Source: Thelonectria olida (lineage: Eukaryota; Ascomycota; Sordariomycetes; Hypocreales; Nectriaceae). From it: a DNA stretch of 64,000 nt. Under the pieces are notes generated by a model. The model was given only the letters and a program-made list of their open reading frames with translations. It was not told the DNA's origin and did no database searches. The translations under genes were made by a program, and so were the position numbers. The stretch covers positions 496,001 to 560,000 of the forward strand of contig JAGPYM010000022.1 of the NCBI GenBank assembly GCA_020736575.1, read 5' to 3'. The number at the start of each line of letters is the position of its first letter. Positions within the stretch are counted from its first letter, which is position 1. Positions 54,321-64,000 of this stretch are shown piece after piece.

Positions 54321-54572
54321 CTAGGACATGCCGTCACAAGGCGCAACGACACAACCTTCTATACGGTCGTCCAGCATGGCGCGCGCTCCTGCCATCTCTA
54401 TGTGCAGCGCGCAGATCCAGGTGATGGTGTAATGATCATGCCGGGTCGGCGAACCGTTTTGCGACTCGTGAACCCCATTGCTCAGGTCGTCGTGAAAAGA
54501 CTTTTGTCGCTTTGGATGGTGAGGGAAGCTTATGTCAGGAAAGTCTTCGTGCCAAGGTCGCCTCCCATCCAT
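54321..54572 (-). pseudogene. N-terminal fragment of a phosphorylase-type NLR
   Basis: The minus frame from ATG 54572 encodes a polar lead and then DHYTITWICALHIEMAGARA and MLDD, the opening of the PNP_UDP-type domain (family: YTIGWICALPIEMAAA..MLDE). The match stops right there; the next 15 codons and the sequence beyond are not phosphorylase-like. So about 40 residues of the domain survive. It is a second, independent remnant of the same kind as at 4.8-5.9 kb, on the other side of the chitin synthase. Confidence 0.7.
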
Positions 54573-56027
54573 CTTGGCGAGATGTCGATCCAGGTATAAT
54601 TCACAGACGCGACTTTGCTTAGGGTGTGAGCGTTAGTAGGGGTAGAGTAGATATAGCGGAATAAATGACTTGAAAGGCAGCCGATGATGACCATTATCGC
54701 AACTGTTTGTTTTTCGACCGATTCGAATTTAGACATGGAAGGAAGAAGAGGGGAGAGACGATCGAGGGCACATCAAGCAGGTAGGGATGGTGTCGCGGTC
54801 AGACCCATGCACTCACTGCCACCGCCACCTCAATAACTTCGCAGTGCAGTCCTCATCTTGAGGTCAGAGTCGCATACCAAATCGCTCGGATCAAAACGAT
54901 CTGTCGAAGCTAAGAGCATGTTATCAGTCATGATAAGCTAGGCGCCGCGTCATGTATGGTCTCCGAGTCATCAAGGCAGCTACTGCAAATTCCTGGACGA
55001 ATAGGAGTGACAAATAGCAATCGAGTTGGATTCGAACCTTAACAACATTATCAAGTCCTTCTTTTCCCCTTTTGCGTTGACTAGCATTGCTTTTCTAGGT
55101 CCTGTGTGCCTATGGTCATTTGATGTAAGTATGTCGATATATCGGAATAATCCGCTACCCTAGCTAGTATGTGATCAAAGGATGACGATTTGGGTTAAGG
55201 TTCAGTTACGCAACATCACATATGGAGGACTGCGCAGCTGATCTTTGCTAACAGTAGTGCTTACGGAGCTGATATGGAGCTGGATACACAAGCCGGCACT
55301 CATCATCATAATTGGCTCGTAGGAGCTCGAAGAATTCAACGTCCATACTTTTCGAATATTCCGATTTCGCTTGCTTTAGCTCTGAGGAAATTTGATTCAC
55401 ATGTCTCTAGACGAACCTTAACATTTGACTTTGGTCATTCAACCAATGCCTCTACAACGACAATATAACACGAGAAATAGACTGTGGGAATGCGGTGCCG
55501 CACAGCTATGTGAGTTGAAGTTGAGATGATGTGCGGCTCCGATCACATTCGGCCTTAACAGAAGGCCACAGAATGTCGGGTTATGTGAGTATTGTCATCG
55601 GTCCGGCAGAGAGTCGGAATGAACGATAACGTAGTGAAGCTGCCCAATGAGGCATATATTATACGTGATCTTGCGCGTATTAGCCAAGTTTGTGACAATA
55701 CCTTGAGGTTCATGTTAGTCAAAACCGTACTGTTGGCATAGAATCCGTTACATGGACCAATTCTAAGGGTATTTCCTTCCACTAAAGGACTAGATTGACA
55801 TGTGAAAGAGAAACAAATCTGGTAAGAAGGTAGATTTCATGATGGTTAGATCTCAACCGATATCTCCGCTGCTCCCCTCCGTAGATCTCCAAAGAATAAA
55901 AGCAGCCTGTTTTCCTTTATCTGGCCATTATCGTCATCCCCATTCCCCTCAACACCAGATCATCCCACATCCTGACGCGAACGAACACAGCTCCTGTTAT
56001 ACCATCATCATCACATCAAGTCCAACC
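54573..56027. other. Gene-poor 1.45 kb
   Basis: A minus ORF at 54530-54736 may be a 5' exon of the phosphorylase fragment. Otherwise ORFs without motifs. The last 190 bp before 56028 form the promoter of the metallopeptidase gene; the ORF there is open further upstream but a better start is at 56028. Confidence 0.35.
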
Positions 56028-57393
56028 ATGGCATGCCGTCACTATATTGCTCCTCCTCATCTCCTTCGTGCTATCGCCGACAGCGAGGCCAATACAGACA
56101 AGATCCGGCACGCTGCCCGTCGATCCCTCGCTGCCCGAGATGCCTACACCAAGTTCAGAGCTGAACGCATGGCTGCTCTGACCATGCCTCGTGGGTATCA
56201 GCGCCAACAAATCATCCCTCCTCATGTCCTGCGATCCCTGTCTCAGTCGGAAGAGTCTGAGAACGTCCGTGATCGTGCCAAGCGAGATCTCCAACACGTC
56301 GAGGGTCTCATGCAGCAGAAGCTGGGTAAATTCTTTCTGCCTTTTGATGAACCGTACTAAGTCGTCAAGCCTCGACCGAGAGTTCAGAAACCGCTGAGAT
56401 TGCGAAGAAATCATTTCCTAAACGCTCTGTCTACAATGCCAATCATACCACAGACGAGACAGACCTTCCCGGCAAGTTGGTTCGCAAAGAAGGCGAGGAT
56501 GAGGCCAAGGATAAGGCTGTTAACGAGGCCTACGATAATGTTGGCATTGTATTGGATTTCTACAAGAAGCAATTCAACTGGAATTCCATCGACAACAAGA
56601 ACATGAACGTTGTCAGCAGCGTCCATTTCGGCGAGGAATACGAAAACGCTTGTAAGTGATTTTCATATGTCTGAGCCAGGCTCCCTTCGATGCTGACGTT
56701 TCGCAGTCTGGGACCCAGAGAGGTTGCAGATGGTCTACGGAGATGGTGGTGAATTTCTCAACAACTTCACCGGCTGCATCGACGTTATCGGACACGAGCT
56801 CACTCATGCTGTTACCGAGCACACCAGTCCTCTTGACTACTCTGGCCAGCCCGGTGCTCTGAATGAACACATATCTGATGTCTTCGGCATTATGATCAAG
56901 CAACAAGTTCAAAATGAGAAGGCTGATGTTGCTGACTGGCTCATTGGCGAAGATTGTATCTTGTTTGGAGTAAAGGGAGTGGCTTTGCGAAGCATGAAGG
57001 CCCCGGGCACTGCTTACGACGACCCTCGCTTTGTATGTTGGAAACGCTTCGATAACAGCTCATTGCTGACAGATGACACAGGGAAAAGATCCTCAGCCGG
57101 ATAACATGAAAGACTATAAAATTATGGTCCAAGATAATGGAGGCGTGCACATCTATTCTGGGATCCCGAACAAGGCGTTTTATCTTGCGGCTGTGGCCTT
57201 TGGTGGTTACTCTTGGGAGAAGGCTGGAAAGATCTGGTGGGAGACGATGAAATCGGGCAAGATCGCGCCGAAGTGCCAATTCCAGCATTTTGCCGACATC
57301 ACTGTTGAGACTGCCGAGGAGTTATTCAACAAGGAAGCGGCCAAGGTCGTCCGCAAGGCCTGGATTGATGTTGGAGTTACCCGGGGCATTTAG
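56028..57393 (+). pseudogene. M4 (thermolysin-type) metallopeptidase, one frameshift
   Basis: Zinc metallopeptidase of family M4. ATG 56028 starts MACRHYIAPPHLLRAIADSE, the usual opening of fungal members. Introns 56652-56706 and 57033-57081 join cleanly (ENA|FWDPERL and PRF|GKDPQPDN). The zinc site GHELTHAVTEHTS and the third ligand Glu in GALNEHISDVFG are intact, as is NGGVHIYSGIPNKAFYLAAV with the catalytic His region. The one lesion is near 56356: the frame from the start ends in TAA after FDEPY, and the gene continues in the frame one base over (ETAEIAKKSFPKRSVYNANH). It lies in a poorly conserved linker between propeptide-like part and domain. About 420 aa if corrected. No obvious signal peptide at the Met used. 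Confidence 0.85.
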
Positions 57394-58139
57394 AAGCCAA
57401 ACCCTATTATCTTGTGATGTGATTCCCTACTACGATGTATTGTCTTATGCTGGAATCAATCCTAAGAATGATACTAGTAGCAGTTATGCCAAGGTTTACG
57501 ACAGCTAGTTCTTTGTCTTGTCTCCCGCTTGTTCTGTCCGAAGGCAATGCGCTTGCAATGTCATGAAATGCCCTTATTGAAGAACTAGGAAATAGCATTC
57601 GTTAGAACGATCTATTGCTAATGTCGCGAAAATTTATGCGATTTTGTTCCTTAGAAAATGTATCATCCGGCTCTCCGGCTCAGTTAGTCACCATTGAACC
57701 CGTTGCTTCCCAGGTCATTTTATTCCTTCCGGGGATGATGCAGTCGGTCGAGAAATATCTTGCGCAGGGCTGGGAGCTCTCTTTTAGCTACAGAGAAGAG
57801 CATCATCTGGAGTGGGGCCATCAGGTTTCGATGCCGAAGTTTGGCGCGTTGTCCCGCTTCCAGGGATGCCGCTTGAAGAGAGCCTTCTCGGCCCAATCCC
57901 TTTGCGCCTGTGTAGTATTGTCTAGGAGCTCTTTCTTGTTTTGATTCTGTAATATTGCCAGCTGGGCTTAAACTGGAAGTCCGGATCGTTCCCATGGATG
58001 ACTTGTATTAAGGGCAATGTCAACGTGCCGAATGCTGCACCCTCATGTCATGTCGATAAGTCTAAGCAGCAACAGCATGCCATTTTAGGCACTGTCCGAG
58101 GCGGTCAGCCTTAGTCTAGACGTTGTCACACGGAATAAA
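57394..58139. other. 3' flank of the metallopeptidase gene
   Basis: Two overlapping ORFs on opposite strands at 57615-57995 have no recognised motif. No gene called. Confidence 0.35.
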
Positions 58140-58472
58140 GGGGATAGTTTTATTGGGGTTGCCTCACTTGATGACCACACTGCAGAATAGGCTCCCCGCC
58201 TTGGAGGGCTTACTGAGGGGTTCTTCCCCTCCTGCAACTGCCTCACGGGAGTCAATTGCTCGCCTCTGCGAGTAGCTCGTCATCTCTCACGCAGTCAAGA
58301 CTCGATTCTTCCCTCCCACCTTCCCTCTGTATATAGAACCACTGCAATATACAGACACTTGCCTCCCTACAGGGGAGCGCGGACAGGGCTCTCTCTGACG
58401 CTACGGTTTAACGCGTTTACGCATAAGACCACAGCGACGGGTGACCCGTTACGGTCAAACCACATACACTCT
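58140..58472. repeat. 0.35-kb dispersed repeat, copy 2 (inverted)
   Basis: Reverse complement of copy 1 at 44301-44648, with about 97 percent identity and lacking one 15-bp ACCCCAATAAAACTA unit. On the plus strand it has a TATATA element (CTGTATATAGAACC at about 58327) pointing toward the ORF at 58549. The short CTCACGCAGTCAAGA inside it recurs inverted just outside, at about 58478-58492. Confidence 0.85.
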
Positions 58473-58548
58473 GTCCCTCTTGACTGCGTGAGGTCACCAA
58501 TAAATGTAAGTTATAATATCGCGCCCCACCCCCACCCCAACGGGAACA

Positions 58549-58941
58549 GTGGAAGAAAACAGAACTAATCGGCATCTTGCAGCTCAAATCAAGAGATGGA
58601 TCTGGCAACGACAACGCCGCGAGGCACCAACGGGAGAATTCGACTACCTCATTTACGGAGAAAATAAGATTCCGTATAACCGTGCCGACGATACCATTAA
58701 CATGACAAAACTTTTGAGGTCTATGGGGCGTAGTACGGCCTGGAAATATAAGTCCGTACAGCAACGCTTGAAGCACAAGCGAAATGTAAAAGGTGGCCAC
58801 TTTCGGGGAGTATTTGTCCCGTGTCGTGATGCCACGGATGTTTGTAAGATATTGGGGTTCGATACGGAGTGTCTCGATAGAAAAGTATTATTCGGAGATA
58901 GTCTAGCAGGCTTAGCAGATCTTGGTCTGGCGTACCATTAG
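58549..58941 (+). CDS. KilA-N/APSES-like DNA-binding ORF
   Basis: A 130-codon ORF with no ATG at its start: codon 58549 is GTG, but GTAAGT at about 58507 and AACAG at 58544-58548 delimit a plausible intron, so this may be a second exon. The centre resembles the KilA-N/APSES fold: IPYNRADDTINMTKLLRSMG matches the family's (R)-x-DD-x-(I/V)N-x-T-x-(L/M)L, and KGGHFRGVFVPCRDATDVCK matches the G-x-(F/Y)-x-G-x-W-(I/V)P-x-x-x-A segment. It ends LAGLADLGLAYH. APSES proteins are fungal cell-cycle and development regulators; KilA-N is the viral relative. This one is minimal. The first exon, if any, would lie in or next to the repeat copy. Confidence 0.45.
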   Translation: MEENRTNRHLAAQIKRWIWQRQRREAPTGEFDYLIYGENKIPYNRADDTINMTKLLRSMGRSTAWKYKSVQQRLKHKRNVKGGHFRGVFVPCRDATDVCKILGFDTECLDRKVLFGDSLAGLADLGLAYH

Positions 58942-60542
58942 AGGGGGCAGCAACGGTATTAGATTAAGAATGACTTATTGCACCCGATGATGATTATATT
59001 GTGACTTCGGGCTTCACCGCCTCTTTTAACTAGGTTTCATTCGAGGTCGTATAGCTTGAGGCTCTAGCGAGTCCTATAAGTTTAAGACCTTTTCCACCTT
59101 AGACCTTTATTTCCTTGCCTGAAACTTAATCGCACTAAATATGCCGTGGGACGGAGATATGAAAGATGCTTCTGTTGTCCAGCCGAGTAAGGTGGGATGT
59201 AAGTTTTTCCTGTATGAATGTTTGACCTAACTGACATAGATAGATGTGGTAAGGAAGGACGCCCTGGAGAAAGAGGCCAAAAAGTATACCTAAGGATATC
59301 AAGTCACCCATTGCAATCCACAGATTCGTGCAACTCGTAATGAGTTAGGGGAAGATCCTGGTGTATGCCTGGCTATCGTACTGTGGCTCCTCCCTGCTGT
59401 AGTTGTGCAGACTGTGCATACCGCGATATGCCATCGTTCCGTCGTACCGAGCTTGCCGTGTCGCAACAGCTGTACTGCCATCTAGGCCCTTGACTTTCAG
59501 AAAGAAGTTTGGCGCCATCGGCTTGTCCTCTATTGTCGAGGGGATGATGTGGCCGGAGAGCTCGTGGCGGATCGATCGGTCAAGTAAATGTCTGGAGTCG
59601 CCGGGGCCAGAGTGCCGTCCGTAAGCGGCTCGAGATTGCCAAACACGGTATTTCTAGCTAATACATGGTGGGCTTGCCTCGGGCCGCTTATGGTTGGGAT
59701 CACGTCTACCCTCAGAGTAAACCAGCTTACGATTCACTATATCAACAACAACCAAGTCCATCATTCCCATCCGTGGGAACATGGGAGGTTTTTTCCGGAC
59801 CGTTTGCTGGCTGATGCTGAGAGAAGCTTGGCACTTTGGGTGGCTCCGAAACATTGTAAATTCGACCGGGCTCTGCGAAAGGTGCTCGTCCCGCATCTCC
59901 AAGCCACCTTATTCGTGCCGCTTGCCCTTCGTCCTAGCTCGCCGCCACTCGCAGCGTTCCCGCACGCCTTGCCAGACTAAATTGGAGCATGCACCCTTCT
60001 CGTAGCCTCACAGGATCTGCATGCAGAGAAACGCGCGAGGCAGTGATGTCGCGAGCGTACGAAAGACGCAGTCCGATTAAGAACGTGATGGGGGGTTAGA
60101 ACGGGTAGCATCTGTCCTTCAAACCATTGGCTAGCCTCCGGCGAAGTAGATCCAAGTGCTGGCTCAGGTGATTTTGGAGACAAGATTCATATTTTCGCTG
60201 CAAAACTCCACGCTCATGTATCACCACAATCCATAGTCCCATCAGACCCCACCGTGCTCCTTGCCAAGTTGTCTGCAATCGCAGACGCCTTGATTCTAAC
60301 CCTCAAACAATGCCAAGTCGGTCCCATATGAAGATTGATCGAATTCAACAACCGTCGATGGCGTGCCCTAGCGGACGATGTCACTGAAGCAGGTCAAGTT
60401 GCCCACACCGGCGGACTGCGTTCAATGTTGCTTTGGCGCTGCCAAAGAGACCATGACCTGTCCCTAGAAGTGCTGGCCACAAACGACGATACAAGCCCCG
60501 GGTCCAGCTTCACTATCCCAAATCACAACTATGTCGTGTCAA
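58942..60542. other. Gene-poor 1.6 kb, some coding-like pieces
   Basis: Pieces with coding character but no recognised family: 59142-59285 (a start, then a possible intron with GTAAGT and a CTAAC/CTGAC branch), 59588-59980, and a plus frame at about 60130-60330 (FGDKIHIFAAKLHAHVSPQS). I cannot join them into a gene. Confidence 0.3.
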
Positions 60543-63500
60543 CTATAAATTTACCTCGTCAACCTGCAAGTAGTCTGGCGGGTTCTGACTGTAGACTACC
60601 CTTGCCTTGTCGTCCAGCCCAGCGCCGGCGTTGCTGATCGCTATCCTGCCGTAAAAGCCGGTGGTTTGGCGGACCTCATCGTCGCTTACGCCAGTATCGT
60701 CCCCAGGGATCCAAACCGTCGGGGGGCGATTGCGAAGAGCCTCATGCATGAACGCTTGGCTCACGGGATACTTGCATTCGTCCGGGCTCAATTGCATCAT
60801 CTCGATCTTTGTGTTCGTATAGAGTGCATTTGTTATGTCACGCTGGGGGGTGGTTATACTCATGCAGTTACGGCTTTGGTGATTACTAACCCCACCACTG
60901 CCCCGATGCTGTTGGGCTCGATCGAAGGCCTCTTCTCGAAGCACCGCTTCGTCTTCCAAACTGATTGGCAGATGGCGAAGGAGAGGGTAAAATGACATGT
61001 TGAGAAGCAACTGATACACGGCTGTCGCCCCAAACGCCAGAAGCATGACGATCCCGTGGACTGTACATGTCTTCTTTCCGTGCTGGTCTTCGATCAGGAA
61101 AAACATCCCCGCAAGGCACAACTCCATCACATAGAGCCCAGTAAATGTCTGGTTTATGGCCCGTGGGTATAGAATCCCTCCAGTGTCGAGTCCGAACTCG
61201 GCAACATAGAGCACGACGTAGCGCTGCGCCAGCCAGAGCAGACCGAAAGCGATGACGGCGAAGATGGAGATCAAAGGAGCAATCACGCAATAGACCAAGC
61301 AGATGCAGGCGAGATTGGTGTACACAGGAAAGCAAGTGCCCCACTGGACCTTGTGCAGTCTCGTGTTGCGCGACCATTTGCTCCGGGCAGTAGCATCGAA
61401 TAGCGGGGCGAGGACGTACCACGCTATAAGGCCACTGCTCTGAACGAGGGTCCCAGAGCTCACCGAGAGTCCTTGGAGAATCATGTAGGCGAAGAAGTCG
61501 TTAGACCCCTTCGGAAGGTTCGTCGCTAAGAGGTCCAGCAAGTCGTTGACGTTGTGCAGCTTTCGGACGTTGTTGAGCAGCTGGCTGAGAGAGGCGGCGA
61601 AGAAGGACGCGATCGAAATGACCAAGAAGACTTGGATAAAGAGGAAGCAGAAGTAAAACGTTTGCACAAACTCCGTTCTCTGGGCTCCCGTCTTGACCCC
61701 CTTGAGCTCGGCGAGGAAGTTGAGGATGAGAGGGACCAGGACGAGCAAGAGCGTAAGCAAAATCGTGGGCATCACTCCGGATACGACCTTCAACAGGTTG
61801 GCCATGGCCTCATTCTCCACAAGGAGCAGCAGCGCCTGGGTGTTTTGGACCAGCTGGCCCAACTGGCCCAGCACGGCAGTCCACGCAACTGGGATGCTCC
61901 ATAGAAGTATCATCGTGAACACGATCCCAATCGTGGCCGTCATTCGTATCCACTCCTCCCACCAGGGCAGCGCCAGGTTACTCCAGATGACATCCTGAGG
62001 GGCGATCTCGACCATGCGCGGAGCCATGTACTGCGGGAGGTGGTAGATCTCGCTCTGGCACGCCATATGGGCTGCCACCTGACGGTGGAACTGGATAAAA
62101 GCCGAGTTCATCAGCGGAAACCTCTCCGGATGGCTCTGGTCTACCTCGATTTCTCGGTTCAACCGGTCAAGATGCTCTCGGCACCAGCGGATCGTGTCCA
62201 CCTCCTGACTAAACACCGGAAGCCCAGGCAGCCATGTGATCCCAAAGGGCGAGAGACGGTGCGTCGGACGGTCCTTCTTGCGTAGGTACTTCTTCCATGA
62301 CGCGTCCGCGTCGACTTGGTCGGGACTGGGGTAAGGGACTTTGGGGTATTCCGGGTCTTGCTCCCCGTCCACCTTGTTTGTCTTGCGACGAAGCCGCTTC
62401 CAGAGTGGCTGGGACGGATGGTCCACGTTGTGGCTGCCTCGGGGAATCGGTGGAGGGAAGCTGCCTGTCGGTGTTTTCCAAAACTGCCACCAGGCAGTTG
62501 TTTCCTGCTCTAGCGGTGAACTGTCTCTCAGCAGCGTTCGAACGGCGTTAGCTCGCAAAAGAAAGTGCGTGTTCTGGGGCTGGATCGCGGCCGTCGAAGT
62601 GGAGCGAGAATGAGACGTGCCGGTGGTGTTGCCTTGGCCTTTGAGGTGAACGAACCCGTTCGTCGTTCCGAGAACTCCCCCGATCCGGCTATTGGCCCCG
62701 CCAGTTACTGATTGCAGTGGGAGCCGGTGGCAAGAACGCTTCGCTCCTGCGGCCACATCGACGACTTTGAAGTCCTCTCTGGCTTCGTGAGTGCCCGCCG
62801 CGATTCGCTGTAGCTGAGCTCTCTTAGCGGCTCGGATGAGGGCTGTTTCTGCTGACTCGAGCATCATATGGATTCGGTCCCGATAGGATATTTTGCCAAG
62901 CAGCTCCGATAGATCCCGATTGAGCCATATGTTCTTCACGCCTCCCGGAAACACATCAAACAATCCTCTCAGCGCATCCTCAGACAACCAGCGTGAAGGT
63001 ATGGAGCATACCAAAATGGTGGTAGCTGAAGCCCTGAGACGGTGATGTACGCTGGTTAGATAGTCTTGGTGTACCTTCACATACACTCGCAGCTCGAAGA
63101 AGAAGACGACGCATGTCCATGCTACCGCCAACACGGCCATTCCGAGATGGGCGGCATACCGGCCGGTGTTCTGAGGGCTGATGTTGCTCCACGCTAGCGT
63201 GTCCAACCCGGTTACCTGCAAGCCATCTTCTGCTGACGACTTCAGCGTCACCTGTTGGCTTTTCCCGCCGATGAAGTTGAGTGGCGTCAAAATAGGCGCC
63301 ACCACGCCGCAGATGGGTAGGAAGATAACTAGGAGGGTCTTTAGGTAGCGCAAGAAAAAGTATGCGTCGAGCCCACACTCGCGGATGATTTGGACATCGC
63401 CGACGTTCCATAATCTGGCAATGAGCTGGAAAAATCCTTGGGGTGGAGGATCAACTCGTCGTCCATCCGGAGCCAGATACGACTTGGTTGGCTGCATTGG

Positions 63501-63777
63501 CCGGCGGTCAGCGAAAAGACTGCACTGCACACGGCTCGCCGACTCACTATATTCGCGGGACCCTCTGTCGCAGGAGCAAGAAGAGGGATACTTGGACCAA
63601 GAAGATCACCGATCCGCTACCCAGGGCAGCGAGGAAGCTCCCGACACTGATGCCTTGCGCCTTCTGGGCAGCTCCCGGTTCTTTGAGGCTGGAGATGGTT
63701 GATGAAGCAAAATTTGCCGAACTGACAGCATCGGAGCCGGAGGCTTTTGATGCGCGATTTTGCCAAATGCTTTCCAT
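60543..63777 (-). CDS. CSC1/OSCA-type calcium-permeable channel, possible frameshift
   Basis: Membrane protein of the CSC1/OSCA/TMEM63 family (RSN1_TM, PHM7_cyt and RSN1_7TM domains), osmosensitive cation channels. ATG 63777 starts the first part with VGSFLAALGSGSVIFLVQVS and LFLLLRQRVPRIY. An intron with GTGAGT donor, GCTGAC branch and CAG acceptor lies at 63547-63492. After it YLAPDGRRVDPPPQGFFQLI and LDAYFFLRYLKTLL, the cytosolic loop (VCSIPSRWLSED), a long variable insert, and the channel core (VIWSNLALPWWEEWIRM, ILVPLILNFLAELKG) run to 60543. With this intron the frame is off by one base, so one nucleotide is missing near the junction. Alternatively a weaker donor at about 63562 (GTCCCG) keeps frame but drops the conserved VPRIY. 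Length about 1059 aa if corrected. Confidence 0.87.
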
Positions 63778-64000
63778 TTGACTGCTTGACGAAGCGAGAT
63801 GAGCGACGACATCTTGATATGTATCCGCGAGGTCCAAATTTTAGTCCCCAATCCTTGGCGTAGTCGAGAAGATGCAAAAGGGGGGAGACAGTAAAAAACG
63901 GCTCGACGTCCAGATACGTTTGAAAAGTGACTCGAATGGATCCCATCATGACGCGGAGCTTACCCTGAATGTGCTTTGCACGTACGTCCAAATTTGTCGG
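63778..64000. promoter_or_regulatory. 5' region of the CSC1-type gene
   Basis: Only 220 bp before the window ends. The minus frame is open a little upstream (a TTG at 63837), but the first ATG is 63777. No clear promoter element. Confidence 0.3.

Noticed and set aside
55020..55040. GTTCGAATCC-like sequence on the minus strand, resembling a tRNA T-arm
   Set aside because: The T-stem does not pair over five bases and no acceptor, D or anticodon arm fits upstream.
44301..58472. The two 0.35-kb repeats as LTRs of one retrotransposon
   Set aside because: They are in inverted, not direct, orientation, and no gag, protease or integrase reading frame lies between them.
60886..63411. Other ORFs inside the CSC1-type gene (60886-61422 minus, 61554-61904 plus, 62980-63411 minus)
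   Set aside because: Out-of-frame or antisense shadows of the membrane-channel gene.

Overview
This window is nuclear DNA of a filamentous ascomycete, most likely a Sordariomycete and possibly Hypocreales (inference). The evidence is short spliceosomal introns of about 46-72 nt with GT..AG ends and CTNAC-type branch sites, plus typical families: Zn(II)2Cys6, bZIP and Fungal_trans_2 regulators, an RTA1 protein, a fungal rhodopsin-like membrane protein, a HET protein, a DUF3435 tyrosine recombinase and a class VII chitin synthase. I found no rRNA, tRNA or CRISPR.

Layout. 0-4.3 kb: a partial unknown gene running off the left edge, a MARVEL-type membrane protein with one frameshift, a Zn2Cys6 regulator and an RTA1-like protein. 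4.8-14.1 kb: an allorecognition/NLR-type cluster that is mostly ruined, with a nucleoside-phosphorylase pseudogene, an ankyrin-ZZ fragment, one intact 578-aa HET gene, a HET C-terminal fragment fused to 'EVMALLL.RRG' repeats, and an NB-ARC/TPR remnant. 14.3-16.7 kb: a spliced rhodopsin-like membrane protein and an unknown basic protein. 19.0-21.6 kb: an intact, spliced, 811-aa DUF3435 tyrosine recombinase, the family that contains Starship captains, with a comb of short repeats upstream.

22.1-35.8 kb is a transposon block. It holds a decayed Helitron Rep/helicase, a minisatellite, a pogo/Fot-like element with a second pogo-like element inserted exactly at a TA inside its transposase gene, and a DDE_3 (Tc1-like) transposase remnant. 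Stop codons in these are mostly TAG or TAA where the family has CAG, CAA or TGG, which looks like RIP. 36.4-41.9 kb is the large class VII chitin synthase. 42-45.3 kb is AT-rich with small elements, including a 436-bp MITE with clear TIRs and TA duplications. 45.4-48.7 kb holds two intact regulators, one Fungal_trans_2-like and one bZIP. 49.2-51.6 kb is a 5'-damaged Tad-like LINE. Small ankyrin and phosphorylase fragments follow. 56.0-57.4 kb is an M4 metallopeptidase gene with one frameshift. 58.1-58.9 kb has an inverted second copy of a 0.35-kb repeat followed by a small KilA-N/APSES-like ORF. 60.5-63.8 kb is a CSC1/OSCA-type channel gene.

Housekeeping or membrane genes (chitin synthase, CSC1, RTA1, rhodopsin-like, bZIP) alternate with accessory islands rich in incompatibility genes and transposons. 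The combination of a DUF3435 recombinase and NLR/HET-type genes on its downstream side is what a Starship giant element with cargo would look like, but the element's ends cannot be fixed from this window. Many otherwise conserved genes carry a single-base deletion, so part of the apparent pseudogenisation may be assembly error.
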